Source: Salinispora tropica CNB-440
GTDB taxonomy: Bacteria > Actinomycetota > Actinomycetes > Mycobacteriales > Micromonosporaceae
Direction: 5' to 3'
DNA length: 64,000 nucleotides
Assembly (NCBI RefSeq): GCF_000016425.1
Contig: NC_009380.1
Span: forward strand, 3,228,144 to 3,292,143
A program made the position numbers and the translations under genes. Of this stretch, positions 1 through 9,585 are shown piece after piece; within the stretch, counting starts at the first letter, position 1; each line of letters begins with the position of its first letter. The notes under the pieces are model-generated. The model did no database searches. It saw nothing but the letters and a program-made list of their open reading frames with translations, and was not told the DNA's origin.

Positions 1-2014
1 CGTAGGCCAGTTCCTCCGGGTCGCCGGAGCCGTCCACCGGGCCGGGTTCACCCGCCGGCAGCGTGTCGACCGCGAGCAGCCGGATCCCGTCGGCCCAGCC
101 GCTCGGCTCGACCCAGGACTGGGTCAGGGCGCAGCGGATCCCGGCGGCCTCGAGGATGGTCCGTCGTCGGGCGGCCGGCTGCGAGGTGTCCACCGGGACG
201 TAGACACAGCCGGCCAGCAGCGCGCCGAGTACCGCGACGACCTGCTCCCAGCCCCGGTCGGTGACGATCCCGACGAGTTCCTGACGGCGGCATCCGGCAG
301 CGGTCAACGCCTCGGCCACCCCGGTCGCCCGGCCGAGCAGCTCGGCGTAGCTCAGCGCACCGTCGACGGTCACGACCGCCGGCCGGTCGGGAGTACGCAA
401 CGCCTGTCGGACCACCCGGTCGTGCAGCATCCCAGCGGGCGGCGGCGCAGTGGTGCGGTTGACCTCGGCCCGACGGTCGAGCTGCGCGCGGGGCGGCTCA
501 GGGTACCCGGTGCCCGTCCATGCCGCATCATCGATGGCGAGGCGGTGCAGCAGCCGCTCGTACGCGGCGAACATGTCCTCAACCAGTCCGGGCGGGAAGA
601 CCTCCTCCCGGACGTCCCAGTTGGACACCAGACCGCCGTCCCGTTCGATGTTCTGACAGTCGATCCAGACCTGCGGAGTCTGGCTGATCCCGTAGCCCAG
701 CTCGCCCAAGGGGGCGCCGCCGGCGGCCGACCCGGCGTCGGAGATGCCGATGGCGCTGGTGAACACGACCGGGAACAGCGCCGCTTCCGGGCCCTGCCGA
801 CGAGCGATCTCGCGCAACAACTCGATGCCGCTGAAGCTGCGGTGGTCCAGGTCCTCCCACAGCTGTGCCTGTACGTCGCGGGCACGCTCGTGGAACGGCC
901 GGGTCGGTTCGGCGTCGACCGCCAACAGATCTACCGACGTGAAGTCGCCGACCAGGGCGTTGACCTGGGGGTGTAGCGGCATCCGGTTGAGCAGGGTGAT
1001 GTCAAGGGTGAAGCGGGACCGGCGACTCCACGCGGCGATCGTGTCGGCGTAGGCGGCCAGCACCGCCCCGGACGGGCTGATCCCGTGACGCCCGGCGCGC
1101 TGGCGCAGTAGCGCCCAGGCATCCGGCGGCATCCGGGTCTCCCAGCGACGGAACCGGCCGTCGCTGTCGGCGGGGCGGGCCACCGTGGGCAGTTCCGGTG
1201 CAGCAGGCAGGTCGTCGACCCGGGCCAGCCACCACCGCTTGTCCCGTTCGTGGCCCGGGCCACTTCGGGCTGCCCGTTCGGCCAACTGGTAGTCCCGGAA
1301 AGTGATCTCCAACGGCGGCAGCGGCTCGTTCGGGCGGTGGTACAGCCGGTGCAACTCATCGAGAATGACCTGGACGCTGATGAAGTCGGCGATCAGGAAG
1401 TCGATCGACACGTGCAGGACAGCCCGGTCGTCGGCCGTGGTGATCCGGGCGGCGAACAACGGCCACCGATCCGGGGTGTGTACGAGGTGGTCCATTTCGG
1501 CGCGGACGGCATGCAGCGCCGCCTCCACCACCGCCGGGGACCGACCCGTCAGGTCGATCACCGGCACCTCGAAGGTGGGTACCTCGGGCAGCACCCGCTG
1601 TGCGCCGTCGACCTCGACCACCGCGCGCAGCATGTCGTGCCGGTCGATCAGGGCGCGCCAGGCGGCGGTCATCCGCTCCGGGTCGAGCTCCGGATAGCTC
1701 AGTTCACCGTAGCCGTGGCAGGCCACCCGGCCGTAGGCGAAGGTCTCCCCCCGACCGAGCAGGTACGCGGCCTGGACGTCGGTGACCGGGAACGGATCGT
1801 GGCGATGCTCCGGGTCAGGCACCAGGGGGGCTGGGTCGGCAGCCGCGTCGAGGTACGCGAGGATCTCGTCCCGCCGCGCGCGCAGCGCGTCGCGGCGCTC
1901 CACGGTCATCACACCCTGGGGGGCCCGAAACCTCAGCTTGCCGGCCTCGGACCACACCCGGATCCCCGCACTTTCCAGCTCCGCGAGCAGGTCACCGGCG
2001 GACGACTGACTCAT
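1..2014 (-). CDS. NRPS, TubC docking-Cy-A (3' part missing)
   Basis: Second NRPS subunit; the coding sequence runs off the left edge, so only about 671 N-terminal residues are present. Residues 1-55 match a TubC-type docking domain (LLAELESAGIRVW, then LRFRAPQG and a basic helix). Residues about 70-500 form a heterocyclization domain: the DFLIADFIS stretch near residue 206 has the full DxxxxDxxS signature that replaces HHxxxDG. An adenylation domain starts near residue 530 and is cut before its binding pocket, so its substrate cannot be read. The ATG overlaps the upstream NRPS stop as ATGA, so the two are translationally coupled. By family, Cy domains condense and cyclize Cys, Ser or Thr to thiazoline or oxazoline. 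Confident in family; product unknown. Confidence 0.93.
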   Translation of the reverse strand, partial: MSQSSAGDLLAELESAGIRVWSEAGKLRFRAPQGVMTVERRDALRARRDEILAYLDAAADPAPLVPDPEHRHDPFPVTDVQAAYLLGRGETFAYGRVACHGYGELSYPELDPERMTAAWRALIDRHDMLRAVVEVDGAQRVLPEVPTFEVPVIDLTGRSPAVVEAALHAVRAEMDHLVHTPDRWPLFAARITTADDRAVLHVSIDFLIADFISVQVILDELHRLYHRPNEPLPPLEITFRDYQLAERAARSGPGHERDKRWWLARVDDLPAAPELPTVARPADSDGRFRRWETRMPPDAWALLRQRAGRHGISPSGAVLAAYADTIAAWSRRSRFTLDITLLNRMPLHPQVNALVGDFTSVDLLAVDAEPTRPFHERARDVQAQLWEDLDHRSFSGIELLREIARRQGPEAALFPVVFTSAIGISDAGSAAGGAPLGELGYGISQTPQVWIDCQNIERDGGLVSNWDVREEVFPPGLVEDMFAAYERLLHRLAIDDAAWTGTGYPEPPRAQLDRRAEVNRTTAPPPAGMLHDRVVRQALRTPDRPAVVTVDGALSYAELLGRATGVAEALTAAGCRRQELVGIVTDRGWEQVVAVLGALLAGCVYVPVDTSQPAARRRTILEAAGIRCALTQSWVEPSGWADGIRLLAVDTLPAGEPGPVDGSGDPEELAY

Positions 2015-5000
2015 AGGATGCCCTCCTCGAGGTCACCGGATTCCACCGCTGCGCGGTGGGCGTCGAAGACGTCGGCCAGTTGCGCCACCGTCGGCGCCAG
2101 GAACAGCTCCCGCAGGGACAGCTCCACACCGTGCCGCTGTCGCAGTAGCTCCACCAGCCGGGTGGCCAGCAGGCTGTCGCCGCCGAGGGCGAAGAAGCTC
2201 TGCTGCCGGCCGAGCTGGTCGCAGTCGAGCACCTCGACCCAAAGCTCGGCGATCAGCTTTTCGCGGTCACCACGCGGGGGTTCCTCCCACTCCTCGACCG
2301 CGTCGGGGCCGAGACGTGCGGTCAGCGCCCGCCGGTCCACCTTGCCGTTGGCCGTGAGCGGCAGGGTGGGTACCTCATGCACCTGTTCCGGGACCATGTA
2401 GGACGGAAGCCGCTGGGCCAGGAGCCCGGCCAGCGCGGTGGTGTCGACCGCGGTACCGGCGGAGGGGACGACCGTCAGCGCCAGACGGCGGTGTCTGCCC
2501 TCGCCGACAGTCAGGGCGACGGCGCGGGCCACAGCGGGGTGCGCCTCGGCCGCCGCCTCGATCTCGCCGAGCTCGATCCGATGGCCGCGGATCTTCACCT
2601 GGAAGTCGGAGCGGCCGAGGAACTCGAGGGTTCCGTCCGGCCAGTAACGGCCCAGGTCTCCAGTTCGATACCAGCGGCCATCGTCGGTGTTGACGAACTG
2701 CCGCGCGGTGGTCTCCGGGTCGCCCCGGTAGCCGTGGGCCACGCCGGCACCGCCGATCCACAGTTCGCCGGCCACCCAGTCGGGGCAGTCCCGACCGCGC
2801 GGGTCGACCACTCGGTAGCACTGGTTACGCAGCGGCCGGCCGTACGGCACCGAACGCCAGTGCGCGGGCACCTCGCCGACCTCGCAGGCGTTGGACCAGA
2901 TCGCCGCCTCGGTGGCGCCACCGAGGGCCACGAACCGCGCCTCGGGCTGGTGCCGGCGCAGCCGGCCCGGCAGATCCAGCCCGACCCAGTCGCCGGAGAG
3001 CAACACCAGCCGCAGACCAGGAGGCAGCCCGTCGGCGTCCGCCGCGACCAGCAGCATGTCCAGCAGAGCCGGCACCGAGTTCCACAGGGTGACGCCGGCC
3101 TCGCGGGCCTGGGCAGCCCAGCTGCGGGCCTCCCGGCGGTCCTCGTCGGCCACCAGGACCACCGCCCCGCCAGCGGTGAGCAACCCGAAGATGTCGTAGA
3201 CGGACAGGTCGAAGTCGAGCGAGGAGACGGCCAGGACTCGGTCTGCGGTGCCGACCTCGTACCGCCGGTTGATGTCGTCGACCGTGTTCAGTGCGGCCCG
3301 GTGGGTGATCTCGACGCCCTTCGGCTCACCGGTCGAACCCGAGGTGAAGATGGCGTATGCGAGTCGGTCGGGGTCCACTGCGACCGGCGCCGGCAGTGGC
3401 GAGGCCGGTGTGTCCGGCGCGAGCACCGGGTAGGTGGTACCAGGGTCGGCATCCGCGATCACCACCCGGGCATCGGCCCGGGTGTAGATCCGGTCCCGCC
3501 GGTCGGCCGGCTGGTCGGGGCCGACCGGCACGTACAACGCACCGGCAGCCAGTACGCCGAGTACCGCGGCGACCTGGTCGACACCGCGCGGCAGGGTAAC
3601 CGCGACCGCGTCACCGGGGCGCACGCCGTGGTCCCGCAGCGCCCCGGCGAGGCGTAGCGCCCGACCGGCCAGGTCTCCGTAGCAGATCTCCGTTCCGTCG
3701 GCGGCGACCACCGCGACCGCCGTGGGGGCCTCGGCGGCACGGGTGAAGAAGCCGGTGTGCAACAGACCGTCGGGCATCGGCCCGGCCGTGTCGTTGGCCT
3801 CGGCGCGGGCCCGCCGCTGGGCCGCCGGCAACAACGGTGGTCCAGCAGTCTCCCAGTCCGCCGTGGACAGCCAGCGCAGCAGGTCCCGGTACGCGTCGAA
3901 CATCGCGTCGAGCAGCCCCGCGGGGAACAGTTCCTCCACCGAGTCCCAGTTGTAGGTCAGGCCACCGTCGCGCTCCATCACCTGGTTGTCCAGCCACACC
4001 TGCGGGGTCTGGGAGATGCCCCAGACCAGCTCGCCGAAGGGGAACGACATGTCGTTCATTCCGCCGGTCACGCCGAGCGCGCTGGTGAACACCACCGGCA
4101 TACTCACCGCGCCGCCTTCGCGGCGGGCCAGTTCCCGCAGCACCCACAGCGCGGAGACGGTGTCGTGGGCCATGCCCTCCCAGACCTGCTCCTGCATCCG
4201 CCGGACCACGTCAAGCCAACGCTCCCCCGCCCCGGCGCGGTATCCGACCAGTAGCAGCGAGGTGAAGTCGCCGAGGATGTGGCCGACGTCGGGGTGCACG
4301 TCCCGCCGATTGAACAGGGTGAAGTTGACCGTCAGCTCGGTGCGGCCGCTCCAGGCCGACAGCACCTCCGCGTACGCCGCCGCGAGAACGCTGGCGGGAG
4401 TCACCCCGTGGCGGCGGGCCTGCTCGGTCAGCCGCCGCCACTGCTGCGGGTCGAGGCGGTCCTCCCGGCGACGGAAACGCGGCGCGACCACAGTGTCCGG
4501 GTCCACGGCCAGCGGCAGCGGTGGGGCCGGCGGCAGATCGTCGAGACGGTCCAGCCAGTACCGTTGGTCGGCGGCCACAGCCTCCTCAGCGGGGGCGGCC
4601 AGAACGTAGTCGCGGAAGCCCACCCCGACCGGGCGCAGCTCGGCTGTCAGGTCACGGTAGAGCGTCGTCAACTCGTCGAAGAAGATCACGATGCTGAGCG
4701 CATCGAGCACGATGTAGTCGAAACTGAAGCCGAGACGGACTCGCCCGTCGCCGTACCGCACCCCACCGATTTTCAGCAGCGGCCAACGACCCGGATCGGG
4801 AACCCGGTGGGCCAACTCCGCCCGCAGGCCACTCAGCGCCTCGTCGCCACCGTCGCGGACGTCGATACGGAACCGGCCGACCTCCGGCAGTACCCGCTGG
4901 TCGCCGTCCTCGTCGAAGATCGCGCGGAGCATGTCGTGCCGCCGCACAAGGAGGTTGACGGCTCTCTCCAGCCGGTCGAGGTCGACATCTGCGCCGTCGA

Positions 5001-8000
5001 ACTCCCAGTACCAGTGCGAGCCGACCCCGCCGAGGGCAAAGTCGCTGCTGCGTCCCAGCCAGTACGCCCGCTGTACGTCGGTCGGTGGGAACGGCTCATG
5101 TCGGTGCGCCGGGTCCGGGCGCACCGCCGCCGGAGCGGGGCGGTCGGGCTGACCTCGACGAAGGGTGGCCGCGAAGTCGCACAGCGCCGGTGTGGCGAAC
5201 AGCTGCCGTAGGTTGGCGCCGACCAGACCTGCCGTGGCGAGCAGCGACATCGACCGGATGGCGACGAGGCTGTCCCCGCCGGCGGCGAAGAAGGTCTGCC
5301 GGCGTCCGACCGCGGGCACGCCGAGCAGCTCGGCCCAGATCCGGGCGACGTCGCGCTCGATGTCGCCGACCGGTTCCTCAAGCGTCTCCGGCTCAGCCCG
5401 AGCGGCCTCGATGCTCCGAGCAACCGCCCGCCGGTCGATCTTGGCGTTGACCGACAGCGGCAGTTGACCCGTCGGCACCACCTGTTCGGGCACCATGTAC
5501 GCGGGCACCTGGCCGGCCAGGAAGTCCCGCAGGTCAGGCGGGTCGACATCGGCCGTGACGATGACGGCGGCGGCCAGCCGCCGTGGCGTGCCGAGGGCCA
5601 CCACGACCGCCCGGCGCACGGCCGGGTGCCGCTCCAGCGCCGCCTCGATCTCACCGAGTTCGATCCGGTGCCCGCGAATCTTCACCTGGGCATCAGCGCG
5701 GCCGAGAAACTCCACCGTACCGTCGGGGTGGTACCGGGCCAGGTCGCCGGTCCGGTACCAGCGCACCCCGCCGAGTTCGACGAACGTGCGCGCCGTGCGC
5801 TCCGGGTCGCCCCGGTAGCCGTTGGCCACCGACCGTCCGCCGATCCACAGCTCGCCGGTGACCCAGTCGGGCCGGTCCCGGCCGGCCCGGTCGGCCACCC
5901 GCATGTGCTGGTTGGCGAGTGGCAGTCCGTACGGCACCGACCGCCAGGTCGATGGTATCGGTACCGGTACCACCTGGACGGTGGAGTGAATGGCGGTCTC
6001 CGTGGTGCCGCCGAGCGCCACCAGGGTGGCCGCCGGAGCCTGCGTGGTCAGCCGGCCCGCGAGGTCGAGACCGACCCAGTCACCGCCGAGCAGTGCCAGC
6101 CGCAACGGGAGGCGGGTCTGGTCCGCCGGGGCCGCGGCGGACAGCAGCATGTCGAGCAACGCGGGAACGGATTGCCAGACGGTGACCCCGTGCCGCAGTA
6201 CCAGCTCCCGCCAGTGCTGCGCGTCGCGTCGGTTCTCCTCGCCGACACAGACCACCGCGCCGCCGACGGACAGCAGGGCGAAGATGTCGTAGACCGACAG
6301 GTCAAAGTCGAGCGAGGAGACGGCGAGCGCCCGGTCCGCGGCACCGACCTGGAATCGCTGATTGATGTCATCGATGGTGTTGACGGCCGCCCGGTGTGTC
6401 ACCTGCACGCCCTTCGGCTCGCCGGTCGAGCCGGAGGTGAACAGCAGGTAGGCCAGGTCGTCCTCGCTGCCCGTCACGGGTGCGACCGGCGGGGTGGACC
6501 GGTCGTCGACGTCGACGACGCAGATGTCGGCCGGCAGTCCGGGCGGCGGCACAACCGCCACCACATGGCGCACTCCGGCAACCGCGTGGATCCGGTTGCG
6601 TCGGGCGGTGGGCTGGTCGACGCCGACCGGCACGTAAACCCCGCCGGCGCGCAGGACCGCCAGCACCGCCACGACCTGTCGTGGGCCCTTGTCGACGGTG
6701 ACCGCCACCGAGTCGCCGCGGCGCACGCCGTGAGTGATGAGGGCGGCCGCGACCCGGTCGGACCATTCGGCGAGCTCGCCGTAGGTGAGCAGCCCGTCGG
6801 TGTCCCAGAGCAACGCGGCCCGGTCCGGCTCCGCAGCGGCTCGGGAGAAGACGTCCTCGTGCAGCCGCCGACGGCGTACCGCACGGGCGGTGTCGTTGAC
6901 CGTGGCGCGTACCTCGCGGGTGTGCGCGGGCAGCAGTTCCGGGGGTTCTCCGGTCCAGTCCGCGTCGTCGCGCAGCCAGCCGAGCATCGTCAGGTACGCC
7001 TGGAACATGTGGCCGACCAGGCCGCGCGGGAAGAGGCCGTCCACCACGTCCCAGTTCAGATACAGGCCGTGTTCCCGTTCGGTGACCTGTACGTCGAGCC
7101 AGACCTGCGGGGTCTGCGACATTGTCCACCCGGGGGTGCCGAAGCTCTCCCGGACCTGGCCTTCGAAGAGTTCGCCGAGACTGAGCGCGCTGGTGAAGAC
7201 GACCGGGGCGCCGACCGGTTCCTCGCCGCGCCGACGGGTCAGGTCGCGTAGCACGTCCACCCCGGTGTAGCCGGGGTGTGCCGCGTCGGCGCGCATCCGG
7301 TCCTGCACCGCTCGGGCGAAGTCCACGAACGAGTCACCCGCCGCGGTGTCCACCTCCAGCAACAGCAGGTTGGTGAAGTCACCGACCAGGTGCGCGACGT
7401 CCGGATGCACCGGCTGACGGTCGTAGAGCGGTAGGTTGAGCAGGAAGCGCTCGGTGGCGCTCCACCGGCCCAGCACGTGGCCGAACGCGGCCAGGAAGAG
7501 CACCGGCAGGGTCAGCCCGTACGAACGGGCTCGCCGGCTAAGCTGCTCGACCTGCGCCGGCTCTACCCAGTGGTGGTGTCGGACGACGCGCTGGCCGCTG
7601 ACCTGCCGCGGGTCGACGGCCAGCGGCAGCTCGGGCGGTCCGGGCAGCTCGGGGAGCCGGGTGCCCCAGTATTCCCGGTCGCGTTCCCGTTCGGCGCGAC
7701 GGCGTTGGTGCAGGGTCGCCAGGTATCCAGGGTAGGTGATTCCGATCGCGGGCAGGGCCGCTTCGGGGTCCCGGTAGAGCCGGGCCAGGTCGGACATCAG
7801 GATACGGAAGCTGTGTGCGTCGGCCACCAGCATCTCGATGTGCACATGGCAGCGGGTGGCGCCGCCGGGCAGCAGGGAGAGTTGGACGTCGAAGACCTCA
7901 CCACGGGCGACGTCGAGCCGCCGGTGGGACATCTGGTCTCGTAGACCGAGCAGGTGCCGCTCGGCGGAATCGGCATCGTACCCACGTAGGTCGTGCACGG

Positions 8001-8580
8001 TGAGGCCGGTCCAGGGGCTCTCGCCGAGGATCTGTTGCTGTCCGTCATCGTCGAACCGGGCACGCAGCATGTCATGCCGGCGCACCAACGCGCGGACAGC
8101 GTCCCGCAATCGGGTCGGGTCCACGTCACGGCCGTCGAACTCGTTGTAGAAGTGCGCGCCGACGCCGCCGAGGGCCTGCCCGTCACCCCGGCCGACCCAG
8201 TACGCGTGCTGCATCGGCGCCAGGTCGAACGGAGCATCGCCGTCGACGACGGCGATGCTGTCCGCCTCCGATCCGCTGAGGTCGGGGGCACGCTCAGCGA
8301 TCAGCTGCCACCAGTCGTCGAGCGTGCGGCCCTCGATCAGTTCCGCGAAACCCACCGACACACCACGCTGGTGCCACTGCCCGACCAGTCTCATCACACC
8401 GATCGAGTCGAGGCCGAGGTGGAGAAGGTCGGCACCGTCGGCGATGGTGTCGGGCGGTTCACCGAGGACCGCCGCGATGTCCTGACGCATGCTGTCACGG
8501 CTGAAGGGTCGGGTGTGTTCGGCCTCAACGCCCAATCTGGGTCTCCCATGTCCGACGGAGCTGTTGCTTTGCTCCCGCAC
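2011..8580 (-). CDS. NRPS, ArCP-Cy-A-T-Cy-A-T
   Basis: First NRPS subunit, about 2189 residues. Order: N-terminal aryl-type carrier domain (LGLDSIGVM, phosphopantetheine Ser59), Cy1 (about 115-540), A1 (TSGSTGEPKG near 718), T1 (GGDSL near 1102), Cy2 (DYIVLD near 1290), A2 (TSGSTGEPKG near 1745), T2 (GGDSL near 2132), then an acidic tail that can serve the TubC-type docking domain of the next protein. A2 pocket residues read DLYNLSLIW, the classic Cys code. A1 reads DLYQLGLIH, a deviation. Cy1 carries ExxxxD (EMLVADAHS) instead of DxxxxD. A leading carrier without an A domain means an aryl acid (salicylate-like) is loaded in trans; no such ligase is in view. The GTG at 8580 is kept, but ATG at 8490 would still include the whole carrier domain. 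Confidence 0.95.
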   Translation of the reverse strand: MREQSNSSVGHGRPRLGVEAEHTRPFSRDSMRQDIAAVLGEPPDTIADGADLLHLGLDSIGVMRLVGQWHQRGVSVGFAELIEGRTLDDWWQLIAERAPDLSGSEADSIAVVDGDAPFDLAPMQHAYWVGRGDGQALGGVGAHFYNEFDGRDVDPTRLRDAVRALVRRHDMLRARFDDDGQQQILGESPWTGLTVHDLRGYDADSAERHLLGLRDQMSHRRLDVARGEVFDVQLSLLPGGATRCHVHIEMLVADAHSFRILMSDLARLYRDPEAALPAIGITYPGYLATLHQRRRAERERDREYWGTRLPELPGPPELPLAVDPRQVSGQRVVRHHHWVEPAQVEQLSRRARSYGLTLPVLFLAAFGHVLGRWSATERFLLNLPLYDRQPVHPDVAHLVGDFTNLLLLEVDTAAGDSFVDFARAVQDRMRADAAHPGYTGVDVLRDLTRRRGEEPVGAPVVFTSALSLGELFEGQVRESFGTPGWTMSQTPQVWLDVQVTEREHGLYLNWDVVDGLFPRGLVGHMFQAYLTMLGWLRDDADWTGEPPELLPAHTREVRATVNDTARAVRRRRLHEDVFSRAAAEPDRAALLWDTDGLLTYGELAEWSDRVAAALITHGVRRGDSVAVTVDKGPRQVVAVLAVLRAGGVYVPVGVDQPTARRNRIHAVAGVRHVVAVVPPPGLPADICVVDVDDRSTPPVAPVTGSEDDLAYLLFTSGSTGEPKGVQVTHRAAVNTIDDINQRFQVGAADRALAVSSLDFDLSVYDIFALLSVGGAVVCVGEENRRDAQHWRELVLRHGVTVWQSVPALLDMLLSAAAPADQTRLPLRLALLGGDWVGLDLAGRLTTQAPAATLVALGGTTETAIHSTVQVVPVPIPSTWRSVPYGLPLANQHMRVADRAGRDRPDWVTGELWIGGRSVANGYRGDPERTARTFVELGGVRWYRTGDLARYHPDGTVEFLGRADAQVKIRGHRIELGEIEAALERHPAVRRAVVVALGTPRRLAAAVIVTADVDPPDLRDFLAGQVPAYMVPEQVVPTGQLPLSVNAKIDRRAVARSIEAARAEPETLEEPVGDIERDVARIWAELLGVPAVGRRQTFFAAGGDSLVAIRSMSLLATAGLVGANLRQLFATPALCDFAATLRRGQPDRPAPAAVRPDPAHRHEPFPPTDVQRAYWLGRSSDFALGGVGSHWYWEFDGADVDLDRLERAVNLLVRRHDMLRAIFDEDGDQRVLPEVGRFRIDVRDGGDEALSGLRAELAHRVPDPGRWPLLKIGGVRYGDGRVRLGFSFDYIVLDALSIVIFFDELTTLYRDLTAELRPVGVGFRDYVLAAPAEEAVAADQRYWLDRLDDLPPAPPLPLAVDPDTVVAPRFRRREDRLDPQQWRRLTEQARRHGVTPASVLAAAYAEVLSAWSGRTELTVNFTLFNRRDVHPDVGHILGDFTSLLLVGYRAGAGERWLDVVRRMQEQVWEGMAHDTVSALWVLRELARREGGAVSMPVVFTSALGVTGGMNDMSFPFGELVWGISQTPQVWLDNQVMERDGGLTYNWDSVEELFPAGLLDAMFDAYRDLLRWLSTADWETAGPPLLPAAQRRARAEANDTAGPMPDGLLHTGFFTRAAEAPTAVAVVAADGTEICYGDLAGRALRLAGALRDHGVRPGDAVAVTLPRGVDQVAAVLGVLAAGALYVPVGPDQPADRRDRIYTRADARVVIADADPGTTYPVLAPDTPASPLPAPVAVDPDRLAYAIFTSGSTGEPKGVEITHRAALNTVDDINRRYEVGTADRVLAVSSLDFDLSVYDIFGLLTAGGAVVLVADEDRREARSWAAQAREAGVTLWNSVPALLDMLLVAADADGLPPGLRLVLLSGDWVGLDLPGRLRRHQPEARFVALGGATEAAIWSNACEVGEVPAHWRSVPYGRPLRNQCYRVVDPRGRDCPDWVAGELWIGGAGVAHGYRGDPETTARQFVNTDDGRWYRTGDLGRYWPDGTLEFLGRSDFQVKIRGHRIELGEIEAAAEAHPAVARAVALTVGEGRHRRLALTVVPSAGTAVDTTALAGLLAQRLPSYMVPEQVHEVPTLPLTANGKVDRRALTARLGPDAVEEWEEPPRGDREKLIAELWVEVLDCDQLGRQQSFFALGGDSLLATRLVELLRQRHGVELSLRELFLAPTVAQLADVFDAHRAAVESGDLEEGIL

Positions 8581-8633
8581 GAGTGTGCCGACGCCAAAGT
8601 AACAGTGGCACAGAACCGAGTCCAGGCACGTAG

Positions 8634-8653
8634 AGTAGAAAGAACAATCTACT
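8634..8653. promoter_or_regulatory. inverted repeat in the NRPS/PPTase divergent promoter
   Basis: AGTAGA, an 8-base spacer, then TCTACT: a perfect 6+6 inverted repeat between the divergent NRPS and phosphopantetheinyl transferase genes. It sits directly beside TACTAT (8654-8659), a plausible plus-strand -10; on the minus strand the overlapping TATAGT could serve the NRPS. The position suits a repressor or activator operator. Promoter and operator roles are inferred. Confidence 0.45.
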
Positions 8654-8733
8654 TACTATAAGCGTCACACACGCCACTGATGTGAGCAGCGACGTGGGCG
8701 GCCGGTCGGGGCCGACGGAAAGGTGGCACCACC

Positions 8734-9489
8734 ATGGCGACCGGACTCCCGGCGGAGGGCACCTGCGTGGTCTGGTGGGCACCGATCTCCGGCTCCAGTG
8801 ACGCCGAGTTACTCTCCCTGCTGGACGAGGGGGAGCGCCACCGGCACGCCGGGTTCGGTGACCCGGCGGGTCGCAGCGCATTCCTCACCGCGCGGTCCGT
8901 CACCCGGCTGGTGCTCGGACACCTGCTCGACGTCGCCCCGGAGACACTGCGGTTCCGGGCAACCTGTCGGCGGTGCGGCGGGCCGCACGGCAAACCAGTG
9001 TTGTGGTCACCGGCGACACCAGCACGCTTCTCCGTCTCGCACTCCGGGAGATGGTGTGTGATCGCCGTAGCCTGCGGCACCGACGTCGGGGTAGATGTCG
9101 AGCGGATCGGTCTCCGCCGCGACACGATCCCGGTGCGCGCGTTGGCGGCCGAGGAACGAACGGCGCTCGCCAGCCACGACAAGGCCAACCGGCTTGCCGG
9201 GTTCATCCGGTACTGGACCAGGAAGGAAGCACTCCTCAAGGCGACCGGTGACGGCCTGACGGTGGACCCGGCAGCGATCGTGGTGACCCGGCCCGACCAA
9301 CCGGCCGGTCTCCTGCACTGGGCCGCCGAGTCCGCTCCCCCGGCCACCCCCCATCTCGCCGATCTCGCGGCGCCCCCCGGCTACACAGCCGCGCTGGCCA
9401 GCCTGGGCCGCCCGTTGACGGTGTCGATCCGTGACGGCGGCCTGCTCGCCGACCGATTCCGCCGCTCGGCCGGCACCGCTCCTCCATAG
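8734..9489 (+). CDS. Sfp-type 4'-phosphopantetheinyl transferase
   Basis: Moves phosphopantetheine from CoA to carrier-domain serines, so it would activate the ArCP and T domains of the NRPSs and the free carrier protein. 251 residues, typical of the Sfp/EntD group. Diagnostic motifs are GVDVER near residue 115 (Mg2+-binding acids) and WTRKEALLKATGDGL near 160-175. A CxxC pair (RATCRRCGG) around residue 80 is common in actinobacterial members. The ATG follows AAGGTGG at suitable distance. It is divergent from the NRPS across a short promoter region, which supports co-regulation. Confidence 0.93.
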   Translation: MATGLPAEGTCVVWWAPISGSSDAELLSLLDEGERHRHAGFGDPAGRSAFLTARSVTRLVLGHLLDVAPETLRFRATCRRCGGPHGKPVLWSPATPARFSVSHSGRWCVIAVACGTDVGVDVERIGLRRDTIPVRALAAEERTALASHDKANRLAGFIRYWTRKEALLKATGDGLTVDPAAIVVTRPDQPAGLLHWAAESAPPATPHLADLAAPPGYTAALASLGRPLTVSIRDGGLLADRFRRSAGTAPP

Positions 9490-9585
9490 CCACCTGCCTG
9501 CCGCGGTGTGTCAGCGCCACGCGCCGACGCACCGGCGGAGAACTGGTTCCACCTGCATCGTCCGATGAGCCCAGAGAGGGATCTG

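Noticed and set aside
5464..7251. Long plus-strand reading frame of 595 codons opposite the NRPS
   Set aside because: It is the antisense of the NRPS coding sequence, an effect of high GC at third positions; no ribosome site and Arg/Gly/His-rich composition.
8581..8733. Zur or iron-regulator box before the NRPS
   Set aside because: No sequence resembling the sites at 42824 or 42958, or an iron box (TTAGGTTAG type), was found in this region.
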